DNA of 7,142 nucleotides from Planctomycetia bacterium. GTDB lineage: Bacteria; Planctomycetota; UBA11346. The stretch spans positions 1 through 7,142 of the forward strand of contig SYDV01000024.1 in assembly GCA_005801395.1 (NCBI GenBank), given 5' to 3'. Position numbers and translations under genes: made by a program. This document shows positions 1 to 5,040 of the stretch, piece after piece. How positions within the stretch are numbered: position 1 is the stretch's first letter; each line of letters starts with the position of its first letter. The notes under the pieces were generated by a model that saw nothing but the letters and a program-made list of their open reading frames with translations, made no database searches and was not told the DNA's origin.

Positions 1-846
1 GGCAATCGCGTGTTCGTAATTACGTTCACCAAATACTCCGTCGGCACCTTGTTGGGATAACAACCAATCAATTCCTTTTTCCATGGTAAGCCGATACGTA
101 TTATGCACCGTGTGGGTATAGCCCATGCCTTGGAAACACATCAAGGCATATGCGGTGCAGGCAATATCCGCGTTACCATTTTGATTTTTTCCTGGTTCGC
201 ATTTCGCACCCTCTTCCGAACAATTCACCTGATAGCCATCCACATCCCACATACCATTAGGGCTTTGATGACGCTTAAACCATCGCAGTGCAGCGAGAAT
301 GGAACTCCCACGAGTCGTCGAAGAGGCAAATGCTCCTGATATTTTTTTTCTGCCATTTCCCACACGATTACTAAACATGCCAGAATTTTGCGAGCTCGCA
401 CCGATCGCCATAAATGCGCCGGTCGAACCGGTTTCCACGGACGCGACCGCATCGCTACGCCCAGGATTACCATCATCAGGCACATCGGCTTCTTGCGCAC
501 TCTCAACCTTTTCCACGACGACTATTTCAATTGGGTTAACAATGTCGCTAACCTCAGGAATCGTGATGGAAAGTTCGCTGGGTTTTAATGCTGGTTTTTC
601 CTTTTCCTTCTCTTTCTGAATTTCAGATATAATCGGTATTCTCATAGGTGGCAGATCAATCGGATCAGCTTTTTTGGTAAAAACTAAGGCCGCCATGGTC
701 GCAACTAACAATCCATGGATGCCAAAACTAAATAACCAAGCCGGCACCGCAGCGAGGCGCGACGGTTGATCACCGCCTTCAGCCTCTTCGATGACGACCT
801 CTTCGGCTGGTTGTTCTTGAGATTCAAAAGGTGACGACGCATTCAT
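1..846 (-). CDS. TonB-like membrane-anchored protein with squalene-cyclase-type repeats (N-terminal part, runs off window)
   Basis: Open through 282 codons to the left edge, so the C-terminus is missing. Residues 1-35 are acidic and presumably cytoplasmic. Residues 36-56 form one membrane helix (AWLFSFGIHGLLVATMAAL) followed by KK. Residues 63-135 are rich in proline and charge, and include an EKEKEK stretch. Two repeats resembling the QW-type motifs of prenyltransferase/squalene-cyclase alpha-toroids follow: ALRWFKRHQSPNGMWDV (about 186-202) and GIDWLLSQQGADGVFGE (about 258-274). Cysteines lie at 209, 216, 230 and 237. The helix carries Ser40 and His44 in the S-x-x-x-H-G spacing of the TonB anchor. 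Start chosen at 846 because AAGGAG (853-858) lies 6 nt upstream; an in-frame ATG at 873 would add nine residues and has no close SD. A role as a periplasm-facing scaffold or binding protein is inference; no cyclase catalytic motif lies in the visible part. Confidence 0.85.
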   Translation of the reverse strand, partial: MNASSPFESQEQPAEEVVIEEAEGGDQPSRLAAVPAWLFSFGIHGLLVATMAALVFTKKADPIDLPPMRIPIISEIQKEKEKEKPALKPSELSITIPEVSDIVNPIEIVVVEKVESAQEADVPDDGNPGRSDAVASVETGSTGAFMAIGASSQNSGMFSNRVGNGRKKISGAFASSTTRGSSILAALRWFKRHQSPNGMWDVDGYQVNCSEEGAKCEPGKNQNGNADIACTAYALMCFQGMGYTHTVHNTYRLTMEKGIDWLLSQQGADGVFGERNYEHAIA

Positions 847-927
847 GGCTGACTCCTTAGGATTTACGCTCATGGTACAGCACGATGAACGCCCCACCTC
901 GACCTCGGTTCATGGGTATTTATCGTG

Positions 928-942
928 TTTCTGTGACAGAAA
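928..942. repeat. Perfect 15-bp palindrome (possible operator)
   Basis: TTTCTGT-G-ACAGAAA is a perfect dyad with 7-bp arms around one central base. It lies 82 bp upstream of the start of the repeat-protein gene, inside the gap, and could be a site for a dimeric regulator. No regulator is identified and no second copy was seen in the window. Confidence 0.3.
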
Positions 943-990
943 ATAATCGTGAACTATTGCCAAATAGCTGCGTTTATCGGTATCAACGGC

Positions 991-1019
991 GCTATAGAAA
1001 ATGATCCTTTGACCGTCTA
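991..1019 (-). promoter_or_regulatory. Weak sigma70-like promoter candidate for the repeat-protein gene
   Basis: On the minus strand, TAGACG (1019-1014, 4/6 match to TTGACA) and TATAGC (996-991, 4/6 match to TATAAT) are separated by exactly 17 bp. The gene start at 846 would lie roughly 140 nt downstream, giving a long leader that contains the 928-942 palindrome. Both boxes are poor matches, and an AT-rich gap gives such hits by chance. Confidence 0.25.
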
Positions 1020-1161
1020 ATTACATTACAACTACAGATAAATAACGACGTGAAAATACAACGGCTGCTCTGACTACTACGCTGGTGCCGAGCTTCTCTA
1101 TTTATTAAACTTTATTTATGGCAAGTATTTATTCAGACAATTCTAAACGATAATAAACTCA

Positions 1162-2292
1162 TTAATCGGCGTCGGCTTCGGCCTTCATGTCTTTACTGCC
1201 GCCCAAGCGCCAACGTAAATAAGAGTCAATAAATGGTTGAACGTCGCCATCCATAACATTATTTACTTGGCTGGTTTCGTGGCGAGTGCGCAAATCTTTA
1301 ACCATTTGATATGGGGCGAATACATAACTGCGAATCTGATGACCCCAGGATACGGTGCCACGCTCACCTTTCATATCTTTGAGTTCGTCTAATCGTTCGG
1401 CTTCTTTCATTTGCTGCAATTTGGCAATCAACATTTTCATTGCTCGACTTCGGTTTTGCATTTGACTGCGATCCGTTTGACAGGCAACAAATACACCAGT
1501 TGGTATATGGGTAATACGTACGGCTGAATCGGTTTTATTAACGTGTTGTCCACCTGCACCGCTCGCACGATAGGTATCAACGCGTAAATCTTTTTCGTCT
1601 AATTTCACTTCGCCAACGTCGTCAACTTCAGGCGTAATTTCCACTGCGGTAAAACTGGTGTGGCGACGCGCATTGGAATCGAATGGGCTGATGCGCACTA
1701 AACGATGAGTGCCCATTTCACTTTTCAAATATCCGTAAGCCATTGGGCCTGTAATGTATAGCGTACAGCTTTTGAGCCCGGCAGTTTCCCCTGGAAGCAT
1801 GTCAATAATTTCACACGTGTAGCCATTTTTCTGACAATATTGACTATACATGCGATAGAGCATTTGCGCCCAATCGCAAGATTCCGTGCCGCCTGCGCCT
1901 GGGTGAATGGTCATATACACACTGCTATTGTCATATTTGCCAGATAATGCCAATTTCAATTCGACTTGCTCATATTCTTTTTCCATACGCTTAACGTCTT
2001 CAAGCAGTTGGTCTTGCGTACTGATATCGTTATCCATTTCTGCCAAATCTAATAATTCCAGCGAATCCGAAACCGACTGCATCAAACCAAGATATGGATC
2101 CACTATCCCTTTTACGGATTTTAATGTAGCCACCATGGACTGAGCAGCCGATTGATTATGCCAAAAGCTTGGATCACCCATTCGCGTTTCGTAACGGCTA
2201 ATTTCTTCCTGCTTGGCTGGCACATTGAGTAAGCGGGCGAACTCCGTGAGCTTGCTTTGCAGCTCTTTCAAACGATCTCGGCACTCACCCAC
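1162..2292 (-). CDS. prfB: Peptide chain release factor 2 (RF2), no programmed frameshift
   Basis: RF2 recognises UAA and UGA in the ribosomal A site and triggers hydrolysis of the finished peptide from P-site tRNA. With the start used here it has 376 residues, close to the usual ~365. The N-terminal helical domain (about 1-110) ends in acidic coiled-coil segments. The codon-recognition tripeptide S-P-F is at 202-204 and marks RF2 rather than RF1. The catalytic G-G-Q is at 247-249, within YRASGAGGQHVNKTDSAVRITH. The GTG at 2292 is chosen because GGGGGAG (2299-2305) sits 6 nt upstream and because the result, GECRDRLKELQSKL, lines up with the normal RF2 N-terminus. The frame stays open to a TTG at 2400, but that extension matches nothing in the family. 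Many bacteria have an in-frame UGA and +1 shift near codon 25; here the equivalent place reads CTC AAT with no stop and no extra base. A C-terminal tail of about ten residues (SKDMKAEADAD) exceeds the family core. Confidence 0.95.
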   Translation of the reverse strand: MGECRDRLKELQSKLTEFARLLNVPAKQEEISRYETRMGDPSFWHNQSAAQSMVATLKSVKGIVDPYLGLMQSVSDSLELLDLAEMDNDISTQDQLLEDVKRMEKEYEQVELKLALSGKYDNSSVYMTIHPGAGGTESCDWAQMLYRMYSQYCQKNGYTCEIIDMLPGETAGLKSCTLYITGPMAYGYLKSEMGTHRLVRISPFDSNARRHTSFTAVEITPEVDDVGEVKLDEKDLRVDTYRASGAGGQHVNKTDSAVRITHIPTGVFVACQTDRSQMQNRSRAMKMLIAKLQQMKEAERLDELKDMKGERGTVSWGHQIRSYVFAPYQMVKDLRTRHETSQVNNVMDGDVQPFIDSYLRWRLGGSKDMKAEADAD

Positions 2293-2298
2293 AGTCGA

Positions 2299-2305
2299 CT
2301 CCCCC
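2299..2305 (-). promoter_or_regulatory. Shine-Dalgarno of prfB (start-deciding)
   Basis: GGGGGAG on the minus strand lies 6 nt before the GTG at 2292. It decides the start against the 36-residue longer frame. It is too far (8 nt) from the GGG-TGA of the overlapping small frame to act like the short-spaced SD that drives the classical RF2 frameshift. Confidence 0.55.
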
Positions 2306-2418
2306 AAGCAATTGGTGTCGCGGCAGTGTGGGAACGCCCCAGCCCTGACAAGTCGGACACATGCGTGCTTAGGGGTCTGCCGTGGCGCAATCTCGACCAA
2401 TGACTATGGTCCGAGCGC

Positions 2419-2423
2419 GGAGG
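2419..2423 (+). promoter_or_regulatory. Shine-Dalgarno of the ABC exporter (start-deciding)
   Basis: GGAGG lies 5 nt before the GTG at 2429. The in-frame ATG at 2444 is 20 nt from this SD and has no closer one, so GTG is preferred. Confidence 0.6.
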
Positions 2424-2428
2424 TTCCT

Positions 2429-4243
2429 GTGGCAGCTGGCGATATGCGTCTGATTGGTGAAGTCATTCGGCGAGGTTGGCCGCATAAATGGAAGATTGCC
2501 TTGTCGTTATCTGGGCACGCGGTGACCGGCGCTATGCTGGCTTATTTGTTGGCGCAATTAGCCCCCTTCATCAAGTACCTAGGCACCTCGATGACCGGTG
2601 GATCCGTTGAAGTCGCGAAAACCGCAACGGATAATCTCACCACACTGGGATTTAATTTAATTGCTTTAGCACCACTCGCTGCGGCGGGTGCATTCATTGG
2701 TTGGTTAATGGGGCAATGGGTGGCGAATCGCACCATGGAAAAATTACGTTCTGATGTGCTTGGTCATTTGGTGCATTTAGATTTATCTTACCACCATTCA
2801 TTGAGCCGTGGCGACATGCTGACGCGGCTCACCACTGATTTAAACAGCACGCTTTCAATTATGCAGCTGTTATATGGTAAATTAACGCGCATTCCCTTAG
2901 AGACGATTGGTATTCTGAGTTTTGTTACGTATTATGATTGGCGTTTATCACTTGGTCTAGTCTCTATACTTTGCCCTTTGGCGTTATTTTTATTTCCGCT
3001 TATTCGCCGCACCCGCACCCGCAGTCATCGCGCGCGTGAAACCTTAGCTGCAAATTTTAGTGTTCTGGAGCAAATAACTGCAGGAATAAAAGTCATTAAA
3101 GCGATGGGCTCTGCCGAACGTGAAGCGCTGCGCTATGCTAGTCACAATCGCACTTTATTTAATGATAATTTACGCGTTGCACGTGCTCGTGCACAGTCAG
3201 ACGCGCTCACCTCGGCAGCCATATTCGGTATTGTCGGCATGGCACTCATTGGTGCGGGATGGTTATTTGCCCGAGATTTCTTACAGCCTGAATTACTTTT
3301 TCTTGGGGTCGGTGCTTTAGCACGTATGATCACTTCAACCCGCGATTTCGTGCGTTCTTTTGGTGATTTGCAGGAACATTTGCCCGCATTAGCTCGGGTG
3401 AAAGTGGTACTAGACCATCACAGTGCCATTCAGGATAAAGCCAATGCCCTTCCGTGTCCGGCGCCAAAACATTCTATCATTTTGGATCAGGTATCCTTTC
3501 GTTATCAGCCCCAATTAGAATTTGTTTTACGAAATGTTTCGCTCACCGTTCCAGTCGGAAAAACGGTCGCTTTAGTCGGACAATCGGGCGCAGGAAAATC
3601 TACGCTATTAGATCTTTTGCCACGCTTTCACGACGTCAACGACGGAAAAATTACTATTGATGGTGTAGATTTACGTGATTTCCAACTCGAATCCCTGTCT
3701 CATCATTTTGCGATTGTGCAGCAGGATAGCTTCCTCTTCAACGATACCGTGTATGCCAACATTAGTTATGGTCGACCTGAGGCAACGCGTGCAGATATTG
3801 AACGAGCAGCGATACGCGCACATATTCATGACGCCATTTTAGCACTGGATGGCGGATTAGGTTACGAAACTAACGTTGGCGATCGCGGTTCGCGTTTATC
3901 TGGTGGACAACGGCAACGAGTTGCAATTGCTCGGGCCTTTTTACGTGATGCGCCTATTCTATTAATGGATGAACCAACCAGTGCTTTAGACGCCGATAGC
4001 GAACGTCATGTACAAGAAGCACTCACGGAATTAATGCGCGGACGCACGGTGGTGGTGGTGGCTCATCGTTTAGCAACTGTGCAACATGCTGATATTATTT
4101 ATGTCTTAGCGGGTGCACGAAATCGCGATGGCCAAGATGATCCTCGTCGCGGAACTGTTATTGAATCAGGAACGCACAAGGAATTGATCGCCCAACGTGG
4201 CGATTACGCCGAGTTAGTGCGATTACAGCAACTTGGTGGTTGA
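2429..4243 (+). CDS. ABC exporter half-transporter, fused membrane and ATPase domains (MsbA-like)
   Basis: 604 residues, against about 580 for MsbA. It should sit in the inner membrane and work as a homodimer, flipping or exporting a lipid or other hydrophobic substrate with ATP. The membrane domain has about six helices: the first near 22-45, the second near 74-97, further pairs around YYDWRLSLGLVSILCPLALF and in the segments after SAAIFGIVGMALIGAGW. The ATPase domain shows Walker A GQSGAGKST (384-392), Q-loop Gln432, signature LSGGQ (490-494), Walker B ILLMDE with Asp514 and catalytic Glu515, D-loop SALD and switch His546, so it should be active. About 12 extra charged residues (563-574, ARNRDGQDDPRR) lie between the H-loop and the TVIESGTH segment, where relatives have a tight turn. 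The GTG start at 2429 is supported by its SD. An upstream in-frame extension to 2213 would run antisense into prfB and is rejected. MsbA proper is possible, but the substrate cannot be told from the sequence. Confidence 0.93.
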   Translation: MAAGDMRLIGEVIRRGWPHKWKIALSLSGHAVTGAMLAYLLAQLAPFIKYLGTSMTGGSVEVAKTATDNLTTLGFNLIALAPLAAAGAFIGWLMGQWVANRTMEKLRSDVLGHLVHLDLSYHHSLSRGDMLTRLTTDLNSTLSIMQLLYGKLTRIPLETIGILSFVTYYDWRLSLGLVSILCPLALFLFPLIRRTRTRSHRARETLAANFSVLEQITAGIKVIKAMGSAEREALRYASHNRTLFNDNLRVARARAQSDALTSAAIFGIVGMALIGAGWLFARDFLQPELLFLGVGALARMITSTRDFVRSFGDLQEHLPALARVKVVLDHHSAIQDKANALPCPAPKHSIILDQVSFRYQPQLEFVLRNVSLTVPVGKTVALVGQSGAGKSTLLDLLPRFHDVNDGKITIDGVDLRDFQLESLSHHFAIVQQDSFLFNDTVYANISYGRPEATRADIERAAIRAHIHDAILALDGGLGYETNVGDRGSRLSGGQRQRVAIARAFLRDAPILLMDEPTSALDADSERHVQEALTELMRGRTVVVVAHRLATVQHADIIYVLAGARNRDGQDDPRRGTVIESGTHKELIAQRGDYAELVRLQQLGG

Positions 4244-4272
4244 GCTGTTAGCAACTTGATACCGGACGTCGT

Positions 4273-4290
4273 GCTTTAATGACTTAAAGC
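4273..4290 (+). terminator. Hairpin after the ABC exporter, weak terminator candidate
   Basis: GCTTTAA (4273-4279) and TTAAAGC (4284-4290) pair perfectly around the loop TGAC, 30 bp after the exporter stop codon. The stem is A/T-rich and no T-run follows, so it is at best a weak terminator or a 3' RNA-stabilising element. Confidence 0.3.
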
Positions 4291-4348
4291 GAGGCGAAAA
4301 TCGGCGACCAGCGAACTACTAACCCCATCCTTTTGACTCACTGATTTC

Positions 4349-4375
4349 AAAATTTAGCCTTTTTGCCTAAATTTT
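4349..4375 (+). promoter_or_regulatory. A/T-rich hairpin in the leader of the RRM gene
   Basis: AAAATTTAG (4349-4357) pairs perfectly with CTAAATTTT (4367-4375), loop 9 nt (CCTTTTTGC). It lies about 95 nt before the GTG start. A TTGACT box at 4333-4338 just upstream has no good -10 at the right distance, so the promoter of this gene is not placed. Alternative readings are a cold-labile 5' leader element or part of the terminator of the exporter. Confidence 0.35.
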
Positions 4376-4419
4376 ACTTGGCATCTGTTGGTCTCGAGCA
4401 TCTTGTCCCGCTCACCCCA

Positions 4420-4455
4420 GGCGCTTCGCGCGCCGTTTTGAGGCGCATTGGCGCC
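4420..4455 (+). promoter_or_regulatory. Pair of alternative GGCGC/GCGCC hairpins before the RRM start
   Basis: GGCGC occurs at 4420-4424 and 4442-4446; its complement GCGCC occurs at 4430-4434 and 4451-4455. Local pairing gives two short hairpins with 5- and 4-nt loops; 4420 with 4451 gives one long one that excludes them. The second ends 6 nt before the SD (4462-4465). The arrangement could set up competing folds in the leader, but only the base pairing is seen. Confidence 0.35.
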
Positions 4456-4461
4456 AGATTC

Positions 4462-4465
4462 GAGG
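4462..4465 (+). promoter_or_regulatory. Shine-Dalgarno of the RRM gene (start-deciding)
   Basis: GAGG lies 5 nt before the GTG at 4471. It supports that start over the TTG at 4363, which is the next start codon in the same open frame with no SD. Confidence 0.5.
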
Positions 4466-4470
4466 CTTCT

Positions 4471-4842
4471 GTGGAACTTTACGTCGGCAATTTGCCGTGG
4501 TCTATCACTGATGAAGTGTTGACCAATATGTTCGCCGCTCACGGTGCGGTTGCTCGTGCCAAAGTTGTGATGGATCGGGAAACTGGTCGCAGTCGCGGTT
4601 TCGGCTTTGTCACCATGACTAATGCACCCGAAGGCCAAGCGGCTGTCCAAGCACTCAATGGTTTTGAATATGAGGGTCGAGCACTGCGCGTTCGCGAAGC
4701 AGAACCCCGCCAACCAGGTGAACGTCCTCCACGTCGTGAAGGCGGTGGCGGCGGCGGCGGTAGTTACGGCGGCGGCGGATACGGCGGCGGCAAAGGCGGC
4801 GGTGGTTACGGCGGCGGCAAAGGCGGCGGAGATCGCTACTAA
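4471..4842 (+). CDS. Small RRM RNA-binding protein with glycine-rich C-terminal tail
   Basis: 123 residues: one RNA recognition motif and a disordered Gly-rich tail, the layout of bacterial (cyanobacterial and PVC-type) cold-inducible Rbp proteins. RNP2 is LYVGNL (3-8) and RNP1 is RGFGFVTM (42-49), with the aromatic residues Tyr4, Phe44 and Phe46 that stack on RNA bases. The RRM ends near RALRVREAEP (70-79). A basic-proline linker follows (80-90), then GGGGGGG/GSYGGGGYGGGKGG repeats to the final DRY. The product probably binds single-stranded RNA in the cytoplasm and may act as an RNA chaperone; that is family knowledge, not visible here. The GTG at 4471 is chosen because family members begin one or two residues before RNP2 and because GAGG is 5 nt upstream. 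The frame stays open 36 codons further to a TTG at 4363, with nothing family-like in it. Hairpins flank the gene on both sides, which would suit control at the RNA level. Confidence 0.9.
   Translation: MELYVGNLPWSITDEVLTNMFAAHGAVARAKVVMDRETGRSRGFGFVTMTNAPEGQAAVQALNGFEYEGRALRVREAEPRQPGERPPRREGGGGGGGSYGGGGYGGGKGGGGYGGGKGGGDRY
4780..4833 (+). repeat. 27-bp tandem duplication coding the Gly-rich tail
   Basis: Two copies of a 27-bp unit (4780-4806 and 4807-4833), nearly identical, each encoding Y-G-G-G-K-G-G-G-G/D. They lie in a longer run of GGC/GGT codons from 4741, so the tail length is likely to vary between strains by slippage or unequal recombination. Confidence 0.75.
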
Positions 4843-4872
4843 GCGATAGCCCTTCAGCGCATCATATAACAC

Positions 4873-4895
4873 GGCGCTCGGAAATACCGGGCGCC
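4873..4895 (+). terminator. GC-rich hairpin after the RRM gene
   Basis: GGCGCTCGG (4873-4881) pairs with CCGGGCGCC (4887-4895), nine pairs including one G-U, loop AAATA. It lies 30 nt after the stop. The T-run (TTTT, 4903-4906) comes 8 nt late, so it may protect the mRNA end or act as an attenuator rather than terminate. Confidence 0.5.
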
Positions 4896-4904
4896 GGAGT
4901 GGTT

Positions 4905-4921
4905 TTATCGCCTTGCGATAA
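4905..4921. repeat. Short perfect hairpin, TTATCGC/GCGATAA
   Basis: Seven-bp perfect arms around CTT, directly after the GC-rich hairpin. Its left arm could also pair with GCGATA at 4844-4849, just after the RRM stop codon. It may be a further 3' structure or simply chance. Confidence 0.35.
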
Positions 4922-4941
4922 CAATTAGTCACCAATCAAAT

Positions 4942-4986
4942 AAAACGGATGGCACCCACTTCAAGGATGTGCCATCCGTTTTTTTT
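4942..4986. terminator. Bidirectional intrinsic terminator between convergent genes
   Basis: AAAACGGATGGCAC (4942-4955) pairs perfectly over 14 bp with GTGCCATCCGTTTT (4969-4982), loop 13 nt. On the plus strand the stem runs into a T-run at 4979-4986, serving the RRM gene. On the minus strand it follows the aminotransferase stop and is followed by TTTTATTTGATT, so it can serve that gene too. This is the clearest terminator in the window. Confidence 0.92.
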
Positions 4987-5040
4987 CTTTACTCTATTTC
5001 ACCAAATTCGGTTTAACTTCATTACGAGCGAAATGCGCAG

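Larger units (their letters stand above)
847..1161. other. AT-rich intergenic gap between prfB and the repeat-protein gene
   Basis: This 315-bp gap follows the prfB stop and precedes the next minus-strand gene. It holds the SD of that gene (853-858), the 928-942 palindrome and the weak promoter candidate at 991-1019. I found no convincing intrinsic terminator for prfB, no RNA gene and no credible coding frame. The only small frame ending near the SD is an 18-codon one at 857-913 without an SD of its own. Confidence 0.6.
2293..2428. promoter_or_regulatory. GC-rich divergent intergenic region, prfB / ABC exporter
   Basis: This 136-bp region must carry the promoters of both divergent genes, yet it is clearly richer in G+C than the genes around it and shows no acceptable sigma70 boxes on either strand (best plus-strand -35-like box CTGACA at 2345-2350, without a -10). 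It holds an inverted repeat of CTCG-ACCA (2392-2399) with TGGT-C-CGAG (2407-2415), matched except for one bulged C, just before the exporter SD. It also holds a looser long-range pair: CGGCAG/CCCC (2321-2326, 2337-2340) with GGGG/CTGCCG (2372-2375, 2377-2382). Confidence 0.45.

Noticed and set aside
857..913. 18-codon minus-strand frame (MNRGRGGAFIVLYHERKS) just before the repeat-protein gene, its stop overlapping the SD
   Set aside because: It has no SD and nothing leader-like such as codon runs or a following attenuator; probably chance.
2337..2360. GACAAGTCGGACAC in the prfB/ABC gap as a relative of the GTCCGA repeats, and an AGGGCTGG 8-mer shared with 6435-6442
   Set aside because: The matches are only one degenerate unit and one 8-mer, within what chance allows in GC-rich sequence.
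2293..2400. In-frame 36-residue N-terminal extension of RF2 from a TTG
   Set aside because: It would make RF2 412 residues, has no SD, and its sequence is unlike any RF2 N-terminus; the GTG at 2292 gives normal motif positions.
2213..2428. In-frame 72-residue N-terminal extension of the ABC exporter
   Set aside because: It runs antisense into prfB, has no family similarity, and the GTG at 2429 has a GGAGG at ideal spacing.
4354..4935. 193-residue minus-strand frame rich in Ala/Thr opposite the RRM gene
   Set aside because: Its AAAVTTAAFAAA composition is the mirror of the GGC repeats of the Gly-rich tail; it is a shadow frame.
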